64,000 bases of DNA from the NCBI GenBank assembly GCA_965153355.1, contig OZ231127.1:92504001-92568000 (forward strand), read 5' to 3'. A program made the position numbers and the translations under genes. The first letter of the stretch is position 1. Every line of letters starts with the position of its first letter. Source of the stretch: Flaccisagitta enflata (Eukaryota > Chaetognatha > Sagittoidea > Aphragmophora). The notes under the pieces are model-generated. The model saw only the letters and a program-made list of their open reading frames with translations, was not told the origin of the DNA and did not search any database. This document shows positions 1 to 16,591 of this stretch, in pieces.

Positions 1-426
1 CAAACACCAAAATGACCAAATGACCAAAATGACCAAAAAAGACCAAAATGACCAAAAATGACAAAAAATGATCAAAAATAACCAGAAATGATCACCAATG
101 ATCAAAAATGATCAAAATGATCAAAATGATCAAAATGATCGAAAATGACCAAATGACCAAATGACCAAAATGGCCAAAATGACAAAATGATCAAAGTGAC
201 CAAAATGACCAAAAATGATCAAAATGATTAAAAAAGATTAGAAATGATTAGGAATGATTATGAATGATCAAAACGACCAAAAATGACCAAAATGACCTAA
301 ATGACCAAATGACCAAAAATGACCAAAATGACCAAAATGACCAAAAATGACCAAAAATGACTAAAAGCAACCAAAAATGACGAAAAATGACTAAAAGCAA
401 CCAAAAATGACCGAAAATGACACAAA
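1..426. repeat. Degenerate AAAATGACC-type short-period satellite
   Basis: Roughly 8-9 bp units of the form AAAATGACC, with variants ATGATC and ATGACT, run without interruption into the GGAC/CGAC tract of the hairpin-ended element at 427-521. No coding potential is seen. Similar oligomer expansions sit beside other copies of that element (48480-48715, 40545-40740, 50035-50265). Confidence 0.85.
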
Positions 427-521
427 AGCAGCATTACTGACTGACTGACCCGGACGGACCGACGGACTGACCGACCGACCGGACAGAGCGGGTTGTAGAG
501 TCGCGTGCACGCGACTAAAAA
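427..521 (+). repeat. Hairpin-ended dispersed element, 3' part
   Basis: A GGAC/CGAC-rich tract is followed by GGGTTGTAGA and the perfect 16-bp palindrome GTCGCGTGCACGCGAC (500-515), then TAAAA. The same 3' end recurs at 48824-48839 and, with changes, in many other copies in the window. This copy lacks the 5' module AACAAGGCCGGATACACGGC. Confidence 0.8.
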
Positions 522-1560
522 TGCATTTTTAGTACTTTTTAAGCATAGAATTGTTCATGCAGCTTATAAAATCCTAAAAAATACTGGAAATGTATGGCAA
601 TAGATAGAATATACACATTTCTACCCTTCATAGACATAGTTTTATTAGATATCTTACAGATTAGAGCTTAAAAATAGCCTAAAAATGATTAAATATAGTT
701 TTTTTTCAGTATTTTTCAGTCTAAATTTGTTTTTACAGCATTTTAACTCCCGAAAAATCATAGAAATGTGTAGTAGTAGTCTGAGCTTAACTACTTTTAC
801 CCTGAACAATCAGTAAATTTTGATTTTATTAGGTTCAGAGTTTAAAAATAGCTAAAAAATAGCAAAATATTGGTTTTTTAAGCATTTTAAAAGTAAATGA
901 TTGTTCATATACTTTTAAAAATTGAAAAAAATATTGGAAATGAGTGGCAATAGATAGAATTTACATGTTTTTACCCTTCACAAAAAGTTTTTTAGATATC
1001 TTAAAGATCAAAGTTTAAAAATAGCCTTAAAATGCCGAAATACAGTTTTTTTCACTATTTCTCTTATTCTTAAATTTTTTTATACAGTATTTTACTCCCA
1101 AATATCCTCGAAATGTGTAGTAGTAGTTTGAGTTTAAATACTTTTACCCTGAACAATCAATAATTTTTTAAGTTCAGAGTTTAGAAATAGCTTTTAAAAA
1201 GCAAAACTAACATTTTGCTATTTTCTAGCTATTCTTTAACTCTAAACCTAAAAAAATCAAAATTTGCTGATTTTTCAGAGTAAAAATAGTTAAGCTCAGA
1301 CTACTACTATACATTTCTAAGATTTTTCGGGAGTTAAAATGCTGTAAAAACAAATTTAAACTGAAAAATACTGAAAAAAAACCATATTTCGTCATCTTTA
1401 GGCCATTTTTAAGCTCTAATCTATATGATATCTATAAAAACGTCTATGAAGGGTAGAAACATGTATATTCTATCTATTGCCATACATTTCCAGTATTTTT
1501 TTGGATTTTCAAAGCTGTATGAACAATTTTATGCCCAAAAAGTGCTAAAAATGATCTTTT
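519..1560. repeat. Foldback (palindromic) element with an internal direct duplication
   Basis: The segment from about 530 to 870 returns in reverse complement at about 1205-1555; shared landmarks include GGCAATAGATAGAAT, TAGTAGTAGTCTGAGC and CCCTTCATAGAC. Between the arms (875-1200) lies a diverged direct copy of the left arm, giving the order A, A', A-inverted. No transposase ORF is present, so this is probably a non-autonomous foldback element. Open frames inside it (for example 1425-1826) are translations of the repeat. Confidence 0.75.
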
Positions 1561-2303
1561 TTTGCCTAAAAAGTGATATAAATGAAAAAATTTCAGAAGA
1601 ATTTTTTTGTTTTTTGTTTTTTTTAGTAGTCCACATGTTCTTGAAGACAAATGACACAGTCAGAAAAAATGGATATTTCGATTCTCTTTGGGGGGGTATC
1701 CAGAGATGTGTGTTATTTTCCAGTCCCTGCAATTTTCTTGAGGTAATTACAAAACCTAATACTTTGAACAATTGCTTGCAGGTACTGTTCTTCCATTATA
1801 ACAAGAATTATTTCCAGTCCTTGTAAATTTCTTTATGAGGTAATTGCAAACCTACATTTTAAAATCAACTACGCTTAAGCATCATAACGGTGATCAGCAA
1901 AATCTACTCTCCTCGTTTTGTCCATAGACTGTTGTTGTTGTTCAAAGTTGATATTGTTGTTGTTCAAAAATGTTGTTGTCGCTGCTCAAAGTTGTTGGTC
2001 AAAGTTGTTATTGTTCAAAGTTGTTGTTGGTCAAAGTTGTTATTGTTCAAAGTTGTTGTTCAAAGTTGTTGTTGTTGTTAAAAATACTAGTTGTTGTTCA
2101 AAACTGCTTTTGTCTAAAGTGTTGTTGTTTTTGTTGTTTAGGATGTTGTTCCAAGATTTTGTTGTTGTTTGAAGAAATCGTAATAGTGTTTTTTTTTGGG
2201 GGGTGGGTACTCTATCGAAATGAAGAAACTATTGTTTTATTTGTAAATTCTTGTAAGGTGATCCCATGATCCCATGGCACAGATCTAGGACACCGAATGC
2301 AAG
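1561..2303. other. Non-coding stretch with GTT-rich imperfect microsatellite
   Basis: From about 1927 to 2175 the sequence is an irregular GTT/CAAAGTTGTT repeat. The remainder is AT-rich with no gene signal. It directly precedes the first codons of the zinc-finger gene and may hold its promoter or 5' leader, but no specific element could be identified. Confidence 0.5.
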
Positions 2304-3431
2304 ATGTCGTCTTTGGCTTCAGCTTCATCTTCAGCGGTCGCGTCTGTCGCCATCAAGTCTGAGCCGGTCTTTCACAACGACAACAACGACAATTTCAAAG
2401 TAGAGGATGTCATCCCGGTGACGTCGAGAAGTAGCGCAGGCGGAAGCGGCGGCGCCGGAAGTGGTAGCGGCGCCGGGAAAAGTAGCAACGCTGCCGCCAA
2501 TTCCTTCTCTCAATGACGTCTCCTCCTTCCCTCTCCTCCTCCTCTCTCCGCGGCTTACTCCTCCTACTCCAAACTACCACCACCACCTTCCATCGCCAAC
2601 GCCGGTGGTAAAAACATGCGCGTGACACGATTGCCAGCCGGTGGTAAAAGCGGTCAGGCCATTCAAGCTGCGTTGGCGGTGGCGGGGGCGGGAGGAGGAG
2701 GAGGAGCAGGAGCGGCGGGGAAAAGCGGCGGCCGCGGCACTAAGAAAGTGGTCATCGAAGTCAAGTCTCCGATGAGCGCGATGAATGATCCTGAAGAGTT
2801 GCAACGACTCGTCAGAGAAACGATTGGAGGACAGAAACCGCCCAAAATCATCAAAGTCGGCAGCGGCTAAGACCTCTTCCTCCTCATCTTCCCCATTATC
2901 ATCCTCCGCCTCTGTCAAACGTCAAAGACCCATCCTACCCAAGAACAACATGAGTCACCAACCTCTCCGCCAACAACTTCAGCTTCCGCATCCGAAAGCG
3001 GCGTCAACAGCAACTCCAATCAAGTGGACCAAGTTGTGGAGATGCTCACCTCCAAGAAGGGCAAATCTCCGAAAGCTGGAGTGACTTTGGTGCCCGTGGA
3101 AGACTCCGAGTTTGAGAATTTGCTGTCCCAAGAAGGGTTGCTGAATAAGATGGCGGCTGCAGCTGCAGCATCAGCATCATCGCGAAGTGGCAATAATCCC
3201 ATCCTCAACATCCAGTCTGCCAGTTCGGATCGTCAATGTCTTCCTCCGCCACCTCCTCTTCAACTAGCTCCCTCCTACCGGTCATCCTCCTCCTTTTCCT
3301 CTATCTCCTCTCTCTACTCCTCCTCCTCCTCGTCGGTGGGCAAACCTGTGGAAGCCAACCCCGTTGTGTTGCCTTTGCCCATTGAGACTCTGGTCGACAA
3401 CGTCAAACAGGTAAGAGATTTTTGTTGTTGC

Positions 3432-3470
<39 letters not shown>

Positions 3471-6400
3471 GGTTGTTGGGGTTGTTGTTGTTGTTGTTAT
3501 TGTGGTTGTTGTTGTTGTTATTGTGGTTGTTGGTTGTAGTAGTTGTTTGTTTAAAGTTGTCGTGGTTGTTGCTGTTGTTGAAAGTTGTTGTTGTTGTTGT
3601 AAGTTGTCGTGGTTGTTGTTGCTGTAAGTTGTCGCGGTTGTTGTTGTTATTTTAAGATGTTGCCGTGGTTGTTGTTGTTTGTTGAAATTTGTTGTCATCA
3701 TGGTTATTCAATGTTGTTGTTCTCTTTTTTGATGTTCAAAGTGGCTGCTGTTAAATGTTGTTATTGTCTTATTTAGTAGATATCCTTGTCATAATTCACA
3801 ACTTGTCGTTCAAAAATGTTGTTTGTTCTGGTTATTATTGTTGTTGATGAATAATTATGCTGTTGTTGTTGTTGTTGTTATTGTTGTTTTTACCCCGTTT
3901 TCCCTCTCTGGCTTGACTATAATTTGCATTTTTTTGCATTTTTTCTCAGAACGGAGAGTGGGTAAAATCGAATCAATGGACATGCGTCGAGTGCCGCATT
4001 TACTTCGAGCAGTTGCAAGATCTCAAAGACCATCAGAGAGATTATCATCGCAATAAAGTCTACATTCCCAACATCAGAAGACACACAGATCCAGTCAAAG
4101 TCAAATCTGCCGACGACATCGTCCAAGATGTTCGAGATGTTCGTTGGAGTGTCTTGACTCTCCGACAAGCTTGTTCAGCTGCGCCAAATGCGGAGCCACT
4201 TTCCAGAAACAAGCCTCGCTCAAGAAACACGTTTACGCTTTACATGATTATCAGTCTTACGCTGACATTCTGTCTCGATCTTTATGCAGTCAACCGGCTG
4301 AAAGAAACGATGTCAAGAATCTGAAGCAATCTTCTTCTTCTCTGGCAGTTAAGGGTGGTGGTGGTGGTGGTGGTGGTGGTGGTGGTGGTGGTGGTGGTGG
4401 TGGTGGTGGTGGTGGTGGTGGTGGTGGTGGTGGTGGAACTGGTGGTGGTGTAGCTGCCCCCACGTCGTGGTCGAAGCAACATCGAGAATTGAGAATCATC
4501 TCCTCTTCCTCTTCCTCTCCTTATCCCGGAGTTTTCATGGGAAAAACTGAAGACAACAACGACGAGTATGCAAACAAAGATCACGCTGAAAACGCTGCCA
4601 CAATCGCGGCGGCGCGTTTCAAAGGCACCGCATGCGGATCCCGTTTCAGCGCCAAAGCCGCTTTAAAGAAACACGTTTATACAAATCACGACGAAGACTT
4701 TTACGCCGACATTTTGTCTCAGTATTTATGCGGCGAAGACGACACTTTCCCTATTTGTTTTCAATGCGAATATTCATTTGAGACGAGATACGAGTTTGAG
4801 AGTCACAAATGCAGAAGGAAAGCCAATTTTAATTGCTTCTTCTGTCAAGAAAGCTTTTTGACGGAACATATCCTGGCTGGACATATGATGAAATGTACGA
4901 AAAATGTAGCAGCAGCAGCAGCATCAGCAGCAACAGCAACAAGAACAATTAACGCGGCAGCAGTCTCCTTCGCCAGAGCGCAGCGGCATCTCTAAGTAAG
5001 GAAGCAGCTGCAGCTGCTGCCATATTCATCGAAAGCCTCTTCTTTCGCGATGGGGCAATATGCTTGTCAATTGTGCAGCGAATTGTTTATCAACGACGCT
5101 GAACTGATTGATCACTTGATGACTATTCACAGCAACGCCAAACCGAAACAAAGGACATCTCGCTATTCTCCTTTTGTGCCCATTGCCACCTCTACCACCT
5201 CTACTAAATCTACCACCTCTGCCAAATCTACCACCTCTACTAAATCTACCACTTCCACAAAATCTACCACGTCTACCAAATCTGCCACTCCCACAACTTT
5301 GAAATCCGCTCCTTCCAAGAAAAACTCGCCATCAAATGAGATCGTTAAAAAGAAATCTCCGGAATTGGATAAAATCGCAAAGAAGACGACAAATTTGTCA
5401 TCTGCAATGCATTCCACGGCATCTTCGGAGGAGGCTAGTGAATCCGCATCTTCCTCGAAGGAAACCCACGGATCCATTGATTCCCGAGGCTCTGCATCTC
5501 CCGACAACGAGTTTGACAATCCTTTTAACAAGAAAGTCCACTTCAAATATTGTCAAGAAGGTGGATGCGATCGCGTCTTCAGTACAGAAGCGGCGCTTCT
5601 TTCTCACCGACGACACAAACACAAGTCGACAACAATGCCAACAACATCGTCGTCGACAACCTCTTCCGTATCCTCTTCCTCCTCCTCCGCCGTCACAACA
5701 GCCGCAGCTTCCGCCCTGGAAAGAAAACGGAATAAACCATCGGGCTCGTCATTAGCGTCACTGTCATCAACTTCCTCGCCTGCGGCATCTTCATCACCAT
5801 CATCATCCAAGACGTTCTCATCACAAAACCTCAACAAAAAAGAAGATCATCATCCTCCTCCCTCAAGACTTTGTCCATTTCTCAAAAGGACGTTGTGATG
5901 GTTACTCAAGCCGATGAAGGCGATGAAGCAGTCATGGAACCGCTTGTTATTGAAAGCGCCACCTTTTTGCCAATGACAAAATCGACGACGAAAAAATCAA
6001 CTAAAAAGGCGCCGAGGATCAATAAATTGGCGAGTCAGTGCCACTAATCAACGCCGACTGTTATCGCGAGTGACACTGGTGATGGTGGAGGGGAAGGAGG
6101 AGTAAATGATGTCGGCGGTGGCAATAACAAAATTGTTATCGAATCCTCGACTTTCTTTGAGGCCGCTCTTCCTCCCCCTCCTCCTCCGCCTCCAAAAGAT
6201 CCTGATGAAGGATTAAAAAGAAACGAGGAAGGTTATTTGCCTTGTGTTAAATGCAACGCGACCTTTGAAAATACACATGGCGGAGACGCATAGAATCAAT
6301 AAATGGCCACCAGCGCCTGCTACTGCAGCTGCCGCTGCTACTGTCGTCATTACTTCCGCTTCCGCTACTGCAGCTGCCAAGTCCACTGCTGCTGTTGTTA

Positions 6401-7869
6401 CTTCCGCTGCTACCAACGCTCAAATGAGGAGGCGTCAGAAGATGTCAGCAAAGACGGCGGTTTCAAATGACAACAGCACCAACAGCTGCAGAATCAGCAG
6501 CAGCGGCGGCGCAGACGATCCCAATGGAAAAGTCGTCTGTCGATTTTGCGACGAGGAAACTCTTATTCCGAGACATGCTTTGGAAAATCATTATAACATG
6601 ACTCATTACAACGAAACCACCGGCAGAGAAATGGAACGAGTGGAATCAAATTTCGGGCTCGGGTGGAGATTCGTTATATGCGGACAATTCTTCCAAAGGA
6701 CGACTAGTTTGAAGGTTGGATGGATGGATGGATGGATGGATGGATGGATGGATGGATGGATGGATGGATGAATGAATGAATGAATGAATGAATGGATGAA
6801 TGAATGAATGAATGAATGAATGAATGAATGAATGAATGAATGAGGATATGAAACAAAAGAATCAATGGATGATGGTATGGAACAAATGAATGAATGGTTG
6901 AAGTTTTAGAACAAATTGATTTATGGATGAATGAATGAAGGAATGAATCATTAATGAATGAATGAATGAAGATATGGAACAAATAGACGAATGGATGGAT
7001 GAAAGTATGGAATTAATGAAGGAATCAGGAACGAATGAATGAATGAATAAATGAATTAAGGCAGCCCATTTTCTGAATCCTATCTTCCGCAACGAATGGA
7101 TGGAGGTATGGAGCTAATGTTTGAATGGCTGAAGGTTGGAACAAATGAAATAATGGATGGATGAATGAAGCAACGAATGAATGAATGAAGATTCGGGACA
7201 AATGAATGAATGGATGGATGAATGAAGGTATGGAAATAATGAAGGAATGAATGAAGGAATGAAGGAATGAATGAATGAATTAATGAATGAATAAATAGAC
7301 ATGACAATCTAAATCAATAAACTTGGATGTGAAACAATTGATTTGTTCGAATGCATTGTAGATTGATTGATTGATTGATATACAACATATCTCAATATTT
7401 GCCTTTCCCCGTGTTTTTTTTTTTCTCTCACAAAAGGCGTCAACGCTCCTTCATTCACATTCGGGGGATCAATAGACACCTCCCTTCCCCTCCTCCTACT
7501 CCTCATTCCTGTCGCCGCCGCCACCTCCGACGGCATCAACATTGTTCAAAACGGTGCCGTTTCCAGTCAAACTTCACCCTGGCCTTCGAATGGCGGGAAA
7601 ACTCCTCGATGGCATCCTCCTTCTTGCATCTTCAACCGGTCCAAGACGTCACCAAGAAGGAGAAAGATGTCGTAGAAGCGATCACAAACTACCCGGGCAG
7701 ATATGTCTTCAAAGACGACAGAATCAAGTGCGTCGAAACTGATGCAGCGCAGCAGCGGCAGATTGATAGTGATGCGTCCGTGAAGGAGGCCAAGAAACTG
7801 TGGGCCGGTAAGCGGCGCAGAAAATTGTCAAAGATATCCTCATCCTTGTTGCCGCGACAGCAACATTAA
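2304..7869 (+). CDS. Low-complexity C2H2 zinc-finger protein gene (three exons, with apparent frameshifts)
   Basis: Probable nuclear DNA-binding protein. Exon 1 is about 2304-3410 (donor GTAAGA), exon 2 3950-6714 (acceptor TTTTCTCAG), exon 3 7437-7869. Fingers with C-X2-C-X12-H-X4-H spacing lie near 3985-4055, 4177-4245 and 5065-5130; a C-X4-C finger is near 5550-5625, C2HC variants near 4750-4890, and further fingers near 6240-6295 and 6538-6600. One finger near 4620-4690 lacks its first cysteine. A finger plus YADILS module occurs twice (4170-4290 and 4625-4730). Linkers are Ala, Ser, Thr/Lys and Gly rich; a GGT run at 4354-4436 encodes polyglycine. The frame changes several times (near 2514, 2866, 2990, 4140, 5000, 5890 and 6280), so the copy is either decaying or carries assembly indels. 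I do not recognise an orthologue. Confidence 0.72.
3411..3949 (+). other. Intron 1 of the zinc-finger gene, TTG-repeat rich
   Basis: The intron lies between donor CAG|GTAAGA and acceptor CTCAG|AACGG. It is largely imperfect TTG/GTT microsatellite, which makes artificial poly-Cys, poly-Leu or poly-Val frames on the plus strand and poly-Thr on the minus strand. Confidence 0.7.
6715..7436 (+). repeat. GGAT/GAAT tetranucleotide array in intron 2 of the zinc-finger gene
   Basis: Donor AAG|GTTGG opens directly into (GGAT)n, which grades into (GAAT)n with interruptions until about 7290. A pyrimidine-rich tract and CAAAAG then form the likely acceptor at 7436. On the minus strand it reads as His-Ser-Phe-Ile repeats that are not genes. 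Confidence 0.75.
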
Positions 7870-7901
7870 CAACAACGACAACAACATCATCAACAACAAT
7901 C

Positions 7902-12017
<4,116 letters not shown>

Positions 12018-12096
12018 GCAAGCATCATACAGAGGACCGAAGAAATAGCGTTAAGAAAGATGCGCAGTTGTTTGAACGGGCCACAGAGGCGAAACA

Positions 12097-12102
<6 letters not shown>

Positions 12103-12177
<75 letters not shown>
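12103..12177. repeat. GA microsatellite
   Basis: About 75 bp of uninterrupted GA repeat directly after the candidate donor at 12098. Confidence 0.95.
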
Positions 12178-12178
<1 letters not shown>

Positions 12179-12343
12179 AGACGGATTTTCAGAAAACTGG
12201 GGTCAGATATCTTTTTCTTTCTTTTCCTTCTTTCCTTTTCCCCATCCTTTTCCTTTCTTCTTCTTTTACCTTTTTTATTTTTCTTTTGCTTCTTTTCTTT
12301 TCTTTTCTTTTCTTTCATTCTGTCTTCTTCTTCTTCTTTTTTA

Positions 12344-12772
12344 GCAGCGGCCCTGAAGGGGACGCAGTCCCAGAACACAGGACCCTTGATCTGCTCAGTC
12401 ACGGTCCGCCTGCCTGTTCAAGATTTCAGAGCCCTCCCAGGCTCCCAACAGGCCTAGAAACTGCCCTGAGGCCTAAAACCTGCCCTCTCAGGCCTGATGA
12501 AATCTGTCCTCTGTAGCCTTGAATCTGCCCCTCTCTCAGGCCTGAAATTCTGCTCTCTGTGGCCTGGAACCTGTCCTCTCAGGCTTTGAATCTGCCCTTT
12601 CAGGCCTGAAATCTGCCCTTCAGATTCAAGGCCTTAGGGCACAGACAAACGAATTCCAACAAAAAAGTCCTGTGTTCTACAGGACTTCATCTCTTTCGCC
12701 GCTGCCCTGCCTCTCATTCTGATTTACAACCATGTAAAAGCAGGGCAATGGCACGTTGACCAATGGCTGCCC
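12344..12772. repeat. Palindrome-capped minisatellite cassette (copy 1)
   Basis: The left cap is GCAGCGGCCCTGAAGGGGAC followed by an AGAACACAGG hairpin. The body (12450-12625) is a roughly 30-bp tandem unit around CTGCCCTCTCAGGCCTGAAA. The right cap is the inverted CCTGTGTTCTACAGGACTTC followed by GCCGCTGCCCTG, and then the extended end AGCAGGGCAATGGCACGTTG. The same architecture occurs at 26535-26970, 31407-33693, 37879-38504 and 43413-43854. Confidence 0.75.
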
Positions 12773-13082
12773 TAAGGACCTATGTCTTTTCTGTTGTCTC
12801 TGTTTCTCTCCCTCTCCTCTGTCCCTGTCTCTGTCACTGTCTCTGTTACTATGAGTATGAGGAACTGAAGAGCTGTCGCTGGAAGGCCGACTGTCAAATG
12901 TGTTGGATGACCTGCGCTGTGATCTTCGGCAACGTTAACATCTGGGGATCCATGTGCAACATGCCAAAAGCGTTTTGCGCGTGTTAACTTAGATTACTTT
13001 ATTAAACATTCGTTGGACCATATTCCGTCTTGAGAGGTAAACATACATTGATAAGAACTTTGGTTTTTACTCTCACATCATT

Positions 13083-13085
<3 letters not shown>

Positions 13086-13140
<55 letters not shown>

Positions 13141-13225
13141 TCTTTCTGTGACAAAAAAAAAAAAAAACAGATGCATTTTGTGTTTCACCATTAAATGAAC
13201 AACAATGACAAAAACAACAACAACA
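13086..13225. repeat. AAC microsatellite and poly(A) run
   Basis: (AAC)n to about 13140, a run of A near 13155-13167, then interrupted AAC/AAAAC. It is non-coding. Confidence 0.9.
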
Positions 13226-13305
13226 TCACATTTAAATCACATATTATAAAAAATGTACATTGTATTTACGTCATGACTATTTTTCCTTTCGTCTTGCCCA
13301 CTCAG

Positions 13306-13645
13306 CTACCCGGATGTCAAACTGCGAGTCGTCTCAAACGTGAATATCGCTTCGTCGATCAAATCATTTCCAATCGTCTTATGTCCTTCAACGCTGTCCA
13401 TGACCCGCCGCGTTTCTGGACATTTCTGTTTCCGCCGGCATGGCAGCGCCACCGGCGTCATGCCCAATGACGCCGCCTTTTGTCACTGGCGTTTTTAACG
13501 CCTATCCTAAATTGAAGGTGCCGTGGGAGAAAGTTGCGTTTTATCTGGCTGAGTTGAAGGTGCTTTTGCGCGACGTGTCCTCTACCAGCGTCATGGCGTT
13601 ACCAGCTGCGAGACTACTAACGCGGGTTAACCTACAGACCAACTG
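13306..13645 (+). CDS. Possible unrecognised coding exon(s)
   Basis: A strong acceptor-like CTTGCCCACTCAG at 13293-13305 precedes about 340 bp that is markedly more GC-rich than its surroundings and open in overlapping frames (13306-13470, and 13440-13646 with the motif VPWEKVAFYLAELKVLL). I recognise no family and cannot choose the frame. It may be a decayed exon with an indel. Confidence 0.25.
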
Positions 13646-13649
13646 ACCA

Positions 13650-14285
13650 ACCGACATTGAGAAGATAGGCCAATTTTCTTGGGTCTGTGGACATTATCTT
13701 GGTTTTTTGCCTATACTCATCTTTTATCAAAGACATTTTCACTGTTTAATTCTATAGGTATCGGCGTTGTTCGTGTTTCTCGATGATAAATACGATATTT
13801 TGTCGTCATGCTTTTTGCGAACAACTGTGTTCCTTTTCTCAGAAATGGCATCATTATTCAACTGAAGTGATATTTACGTGGTTGCTATCCTTTTTAACTA
13901 AATTTGACATTTTACGCTGTATTAAGCACCCACTTCAAAAGATGGACTATAACTACGAACTATGTGAGACTCTACTACCTGAACTAGTAAGTACCTGAGT
14001 GTTGACAATTAGATCATTTCATCCTTGGAAAACCTAACTATCCAGGGCATAAATTCCTTTTTACCTTATTTCTTTTTTTTCAATATGAAAATTAAGTGAA
14101 ATCGAGAAATTTTTCATCTTGGCCCTTTTTTGTCCGCGACAAAATATCATTCCGATGCGGACTATAATTCAAGGTGTGGGTGTCGTCGTTGTCGTCGTGA
14201 TCATTTTGAAAAATGGATGATTTTTTTGTGCTTTGACCAATTTGGTTCATATTTGATGGGAAGTTGTACTAATGTAAGGCGCTTT
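13650..14285. other. AT-rich non-coding stretch
   Basis: No convincing ORF, splice structure or repeat unit is seen. Near 14130 the segment TTTTTGTCCGCGAC mirrors TTTTTAGTCGCGGAC at 15350-15364, so 14130-15365 may be a larger element whose ends resemble the hairpin family. Confidence 0.4.
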
Positions 14286-14289
14286 ACAA

Positions 14290-15045
14290 CCTATCCGATT
14301 TTTGTGATCCAACCAACTCAACCGGCCCAACCAGCCAACCGGCCTAAAAGCGAAAAACATGTATAACTCTGCCATTTTTAAACTAACTTGGTTGAAATTT
14401 TGTATGGAGTCTCCAAATGGAAGGACTCGACATATGTATGTGATTTATATGCATTTGAGTATGCTCATCAGCCAAACCGACATACCACCAAACCAGCCTA
14501 CTGAAATGAGAAAAACTTGCATAACTTTGGCATTTTTCAACCAATGTGATTGAAATTTGGAGTCTGTAAATGGAAGAACTCAATATACGCACACTATTTA
14601 TCTTGTCAAACCAGCCTACCACCCAATCAGCCTACCAGCCTAAAAGTGAAAAACGTACATATCTTTGGCATTTTTTAAATAATTTGGTTGAAATTTGTTA
14701 TAGAGTCTCTAAATGGAAGGATTCTACATATGTGTGTGATTCATATGTGTTTGAGCATGCTAACCGGCCTAACCAGCCTACCACCCAACCAGCTTACCAT
14801 CAAAAAAGTGAAAACTTGCTTAACTTTGATATTTTTCAACCAATTTGGTTGAAACATGGTAAAGAGTCTCTAATTGGGGGAACTCAACATATGCACATTA
14901 TTAGATCCGTCAAACCAGCCAAACCAGCCCAAAAGTGAAAAATGAGTATAACTTTGTCATTTTTCAACCAATATGCTTGAAACTTGGTATAGAGACTCAA
15001 AATGGAAAGACTCAACACATGTACCTGATTTATATGCATTTTGTA
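14290..15045. repeat. Degenerate tandem repeat, about 150-bp unit (about five copies)
   Basis: Each unit contains an AACCAGCCTACCA-rich run, GTGAAAAAC, ATAACTTTGGCATTTTTCAA, TTGGTTGAAATTT, AGAGTCTCTAAATGGAAGGA and CTCAACATATG. Copies differ by substitutions and small indels. Related sequence occurs at about 59040-59340. Confidence 0.75.
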
Positions 15046-15573
15046 GGGTTTGTGATCTTTTGGTCATAGCGATCTTATCAAATTTGTGGTCTTTAATCCC
15101 CTTCCATCGCGGATCCAATTACTGTTCAGATTTTTTGTTGTTGACACCGGACGGAAACTCAACCTTTTGTCTTTGCAATTTTTTTCCCACTAATCATATA
15201 AAATTTTTTGTTCAATCTCAGCTTCAAAAGAACTGGAAAAAGTTGGTTGGTTTTCGACGAATAATTAGCTACAAAGGTCTTTTGCTCCTTCCGCAATCCT
15301 TAGAACGAGAAAAGTATATCCTTGGAATATCGAAAAGTAAGACACTAACTTTTTAGTCGCGGACATGTGACTCTACACGGACTTAAATAATTGAATTGAC
15401 TTGACCCTTACATGAATGTTTTTGTTTGACTCAATCAACATGGTCAACAGTATTGATAGAAATGTCTCCTTGATAAATTGATTTAAGTACCTATACCTTG
15501 AATTGCCTTTAATGACTTTAAATGACTTGATATTACTTGGGATGACGACTTAAAATGACAAAAAGTGAATAAG

Positions 15574-16270
15574 ATACACGGCTTTCAGATCGAAATGTCG
15601 CGAAAAGAAGATATATTACTCCAAAACTATTTATAGTAATTAGTTTTTTCTTTTTTCCCCTGGTAGATAATTAGATTAAGTTTTGCTACAAGCAAAGAAT
15701 ATCTCACCAACCAAAAAATTCAAGCCTCCTACTCACAATAGATGAATATTGAATGTTTCACATTGAAGGATTTTTTTCCCAACATCTTTTTCTTTATTTT
15801 ATTTCATAGTTGTCATTTCTACACAAATTGAGCTGAATTGTTGGGATTAGTCTAGAATTGAAGAGAATTTAATGTAGATCATGTTGTAAGGAAAATTTTT
15901 CTCACTGATATCAATTTTGAACAATTTGCAGACCATTTTTCAAAATTTTCCCAAATCTTCAGGTTTTTGCGGTGTTTTGGGGTCAAAATCAATCATTACT
16001 GCATCATATAAGTCAAATCTTTTGGATTTTGAAACAAAACTTCATTAATTCCTCATAACCGACACTGTAGGACCACTCTTGTTGAAATCGACTAATTTTT
16101 GTCATGAAATTTAGAGCAAATATATCAACACTGGGCCTTTAATTCTTTTTTTTTGTAACAAAACTTAATCAAATTATCTACCACAGGAAAAAAGAATCAA
16201 GTAGTTGTCTTAAGTTTTTTAGGAGTAATATATCTTCTTTTTGCGACATTTCAATCTGAAAGCGGTGTAT
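15574..16270. repeat. Foldback element with arms of about 125 bp
   Basis: The left arm (ACACGGCTTTCAGATCGAAA, GAAGATATATTACTCC, TAGATAATTAGATTAAGTTT) returns inverted at 16145-16270. The 450-bp centre shows no ORF. It is probably a non-autonomous inverted-repeat transposon. Confidence 0.75.
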
Positions 16271-16591
16271 GTGTACAGTAAAGCATCACTGGAGCGCATT
16301 TCAAGGGACGGAGTTAAATCATGTCTTATAATGAAGCTGCTTAATTGCTAAAAAAAAAAGAATAACTACAAAATCACTCATGGGACAGAAGGTTAAATGT
16401 CTTATAGGCGGGCATGCCTTATTGGCAGGTGCGCTCTAGCGGTGCTCAACTGTAGTTCGATGGACCGACGAACTGACAGATGAACCCTGCTGTTTTTGTT
16501 GGCGTGCAAACCAATTCTGTAGGAGAATGACCTTGGGTCAGGGGGTATGTTGCAGAAGCAAAATTTTGAATGAAGCGATAAAATGATTTTC

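Noticed and set aside
2331-5837. Many minus-strand frames rich in Arg, Val, Asp or Thr across the zinc-finger gene
   Set aside because: Shadows of low-complexity plus-strand codons (Ser, Ala, Gly, Thr/Lys tracts).
6704-7307. His-Ser-Phe-Ile repeat frames on the minus strand
   Set aside because: Translation of the GGAT/GAAT tetranucleotide intron array.
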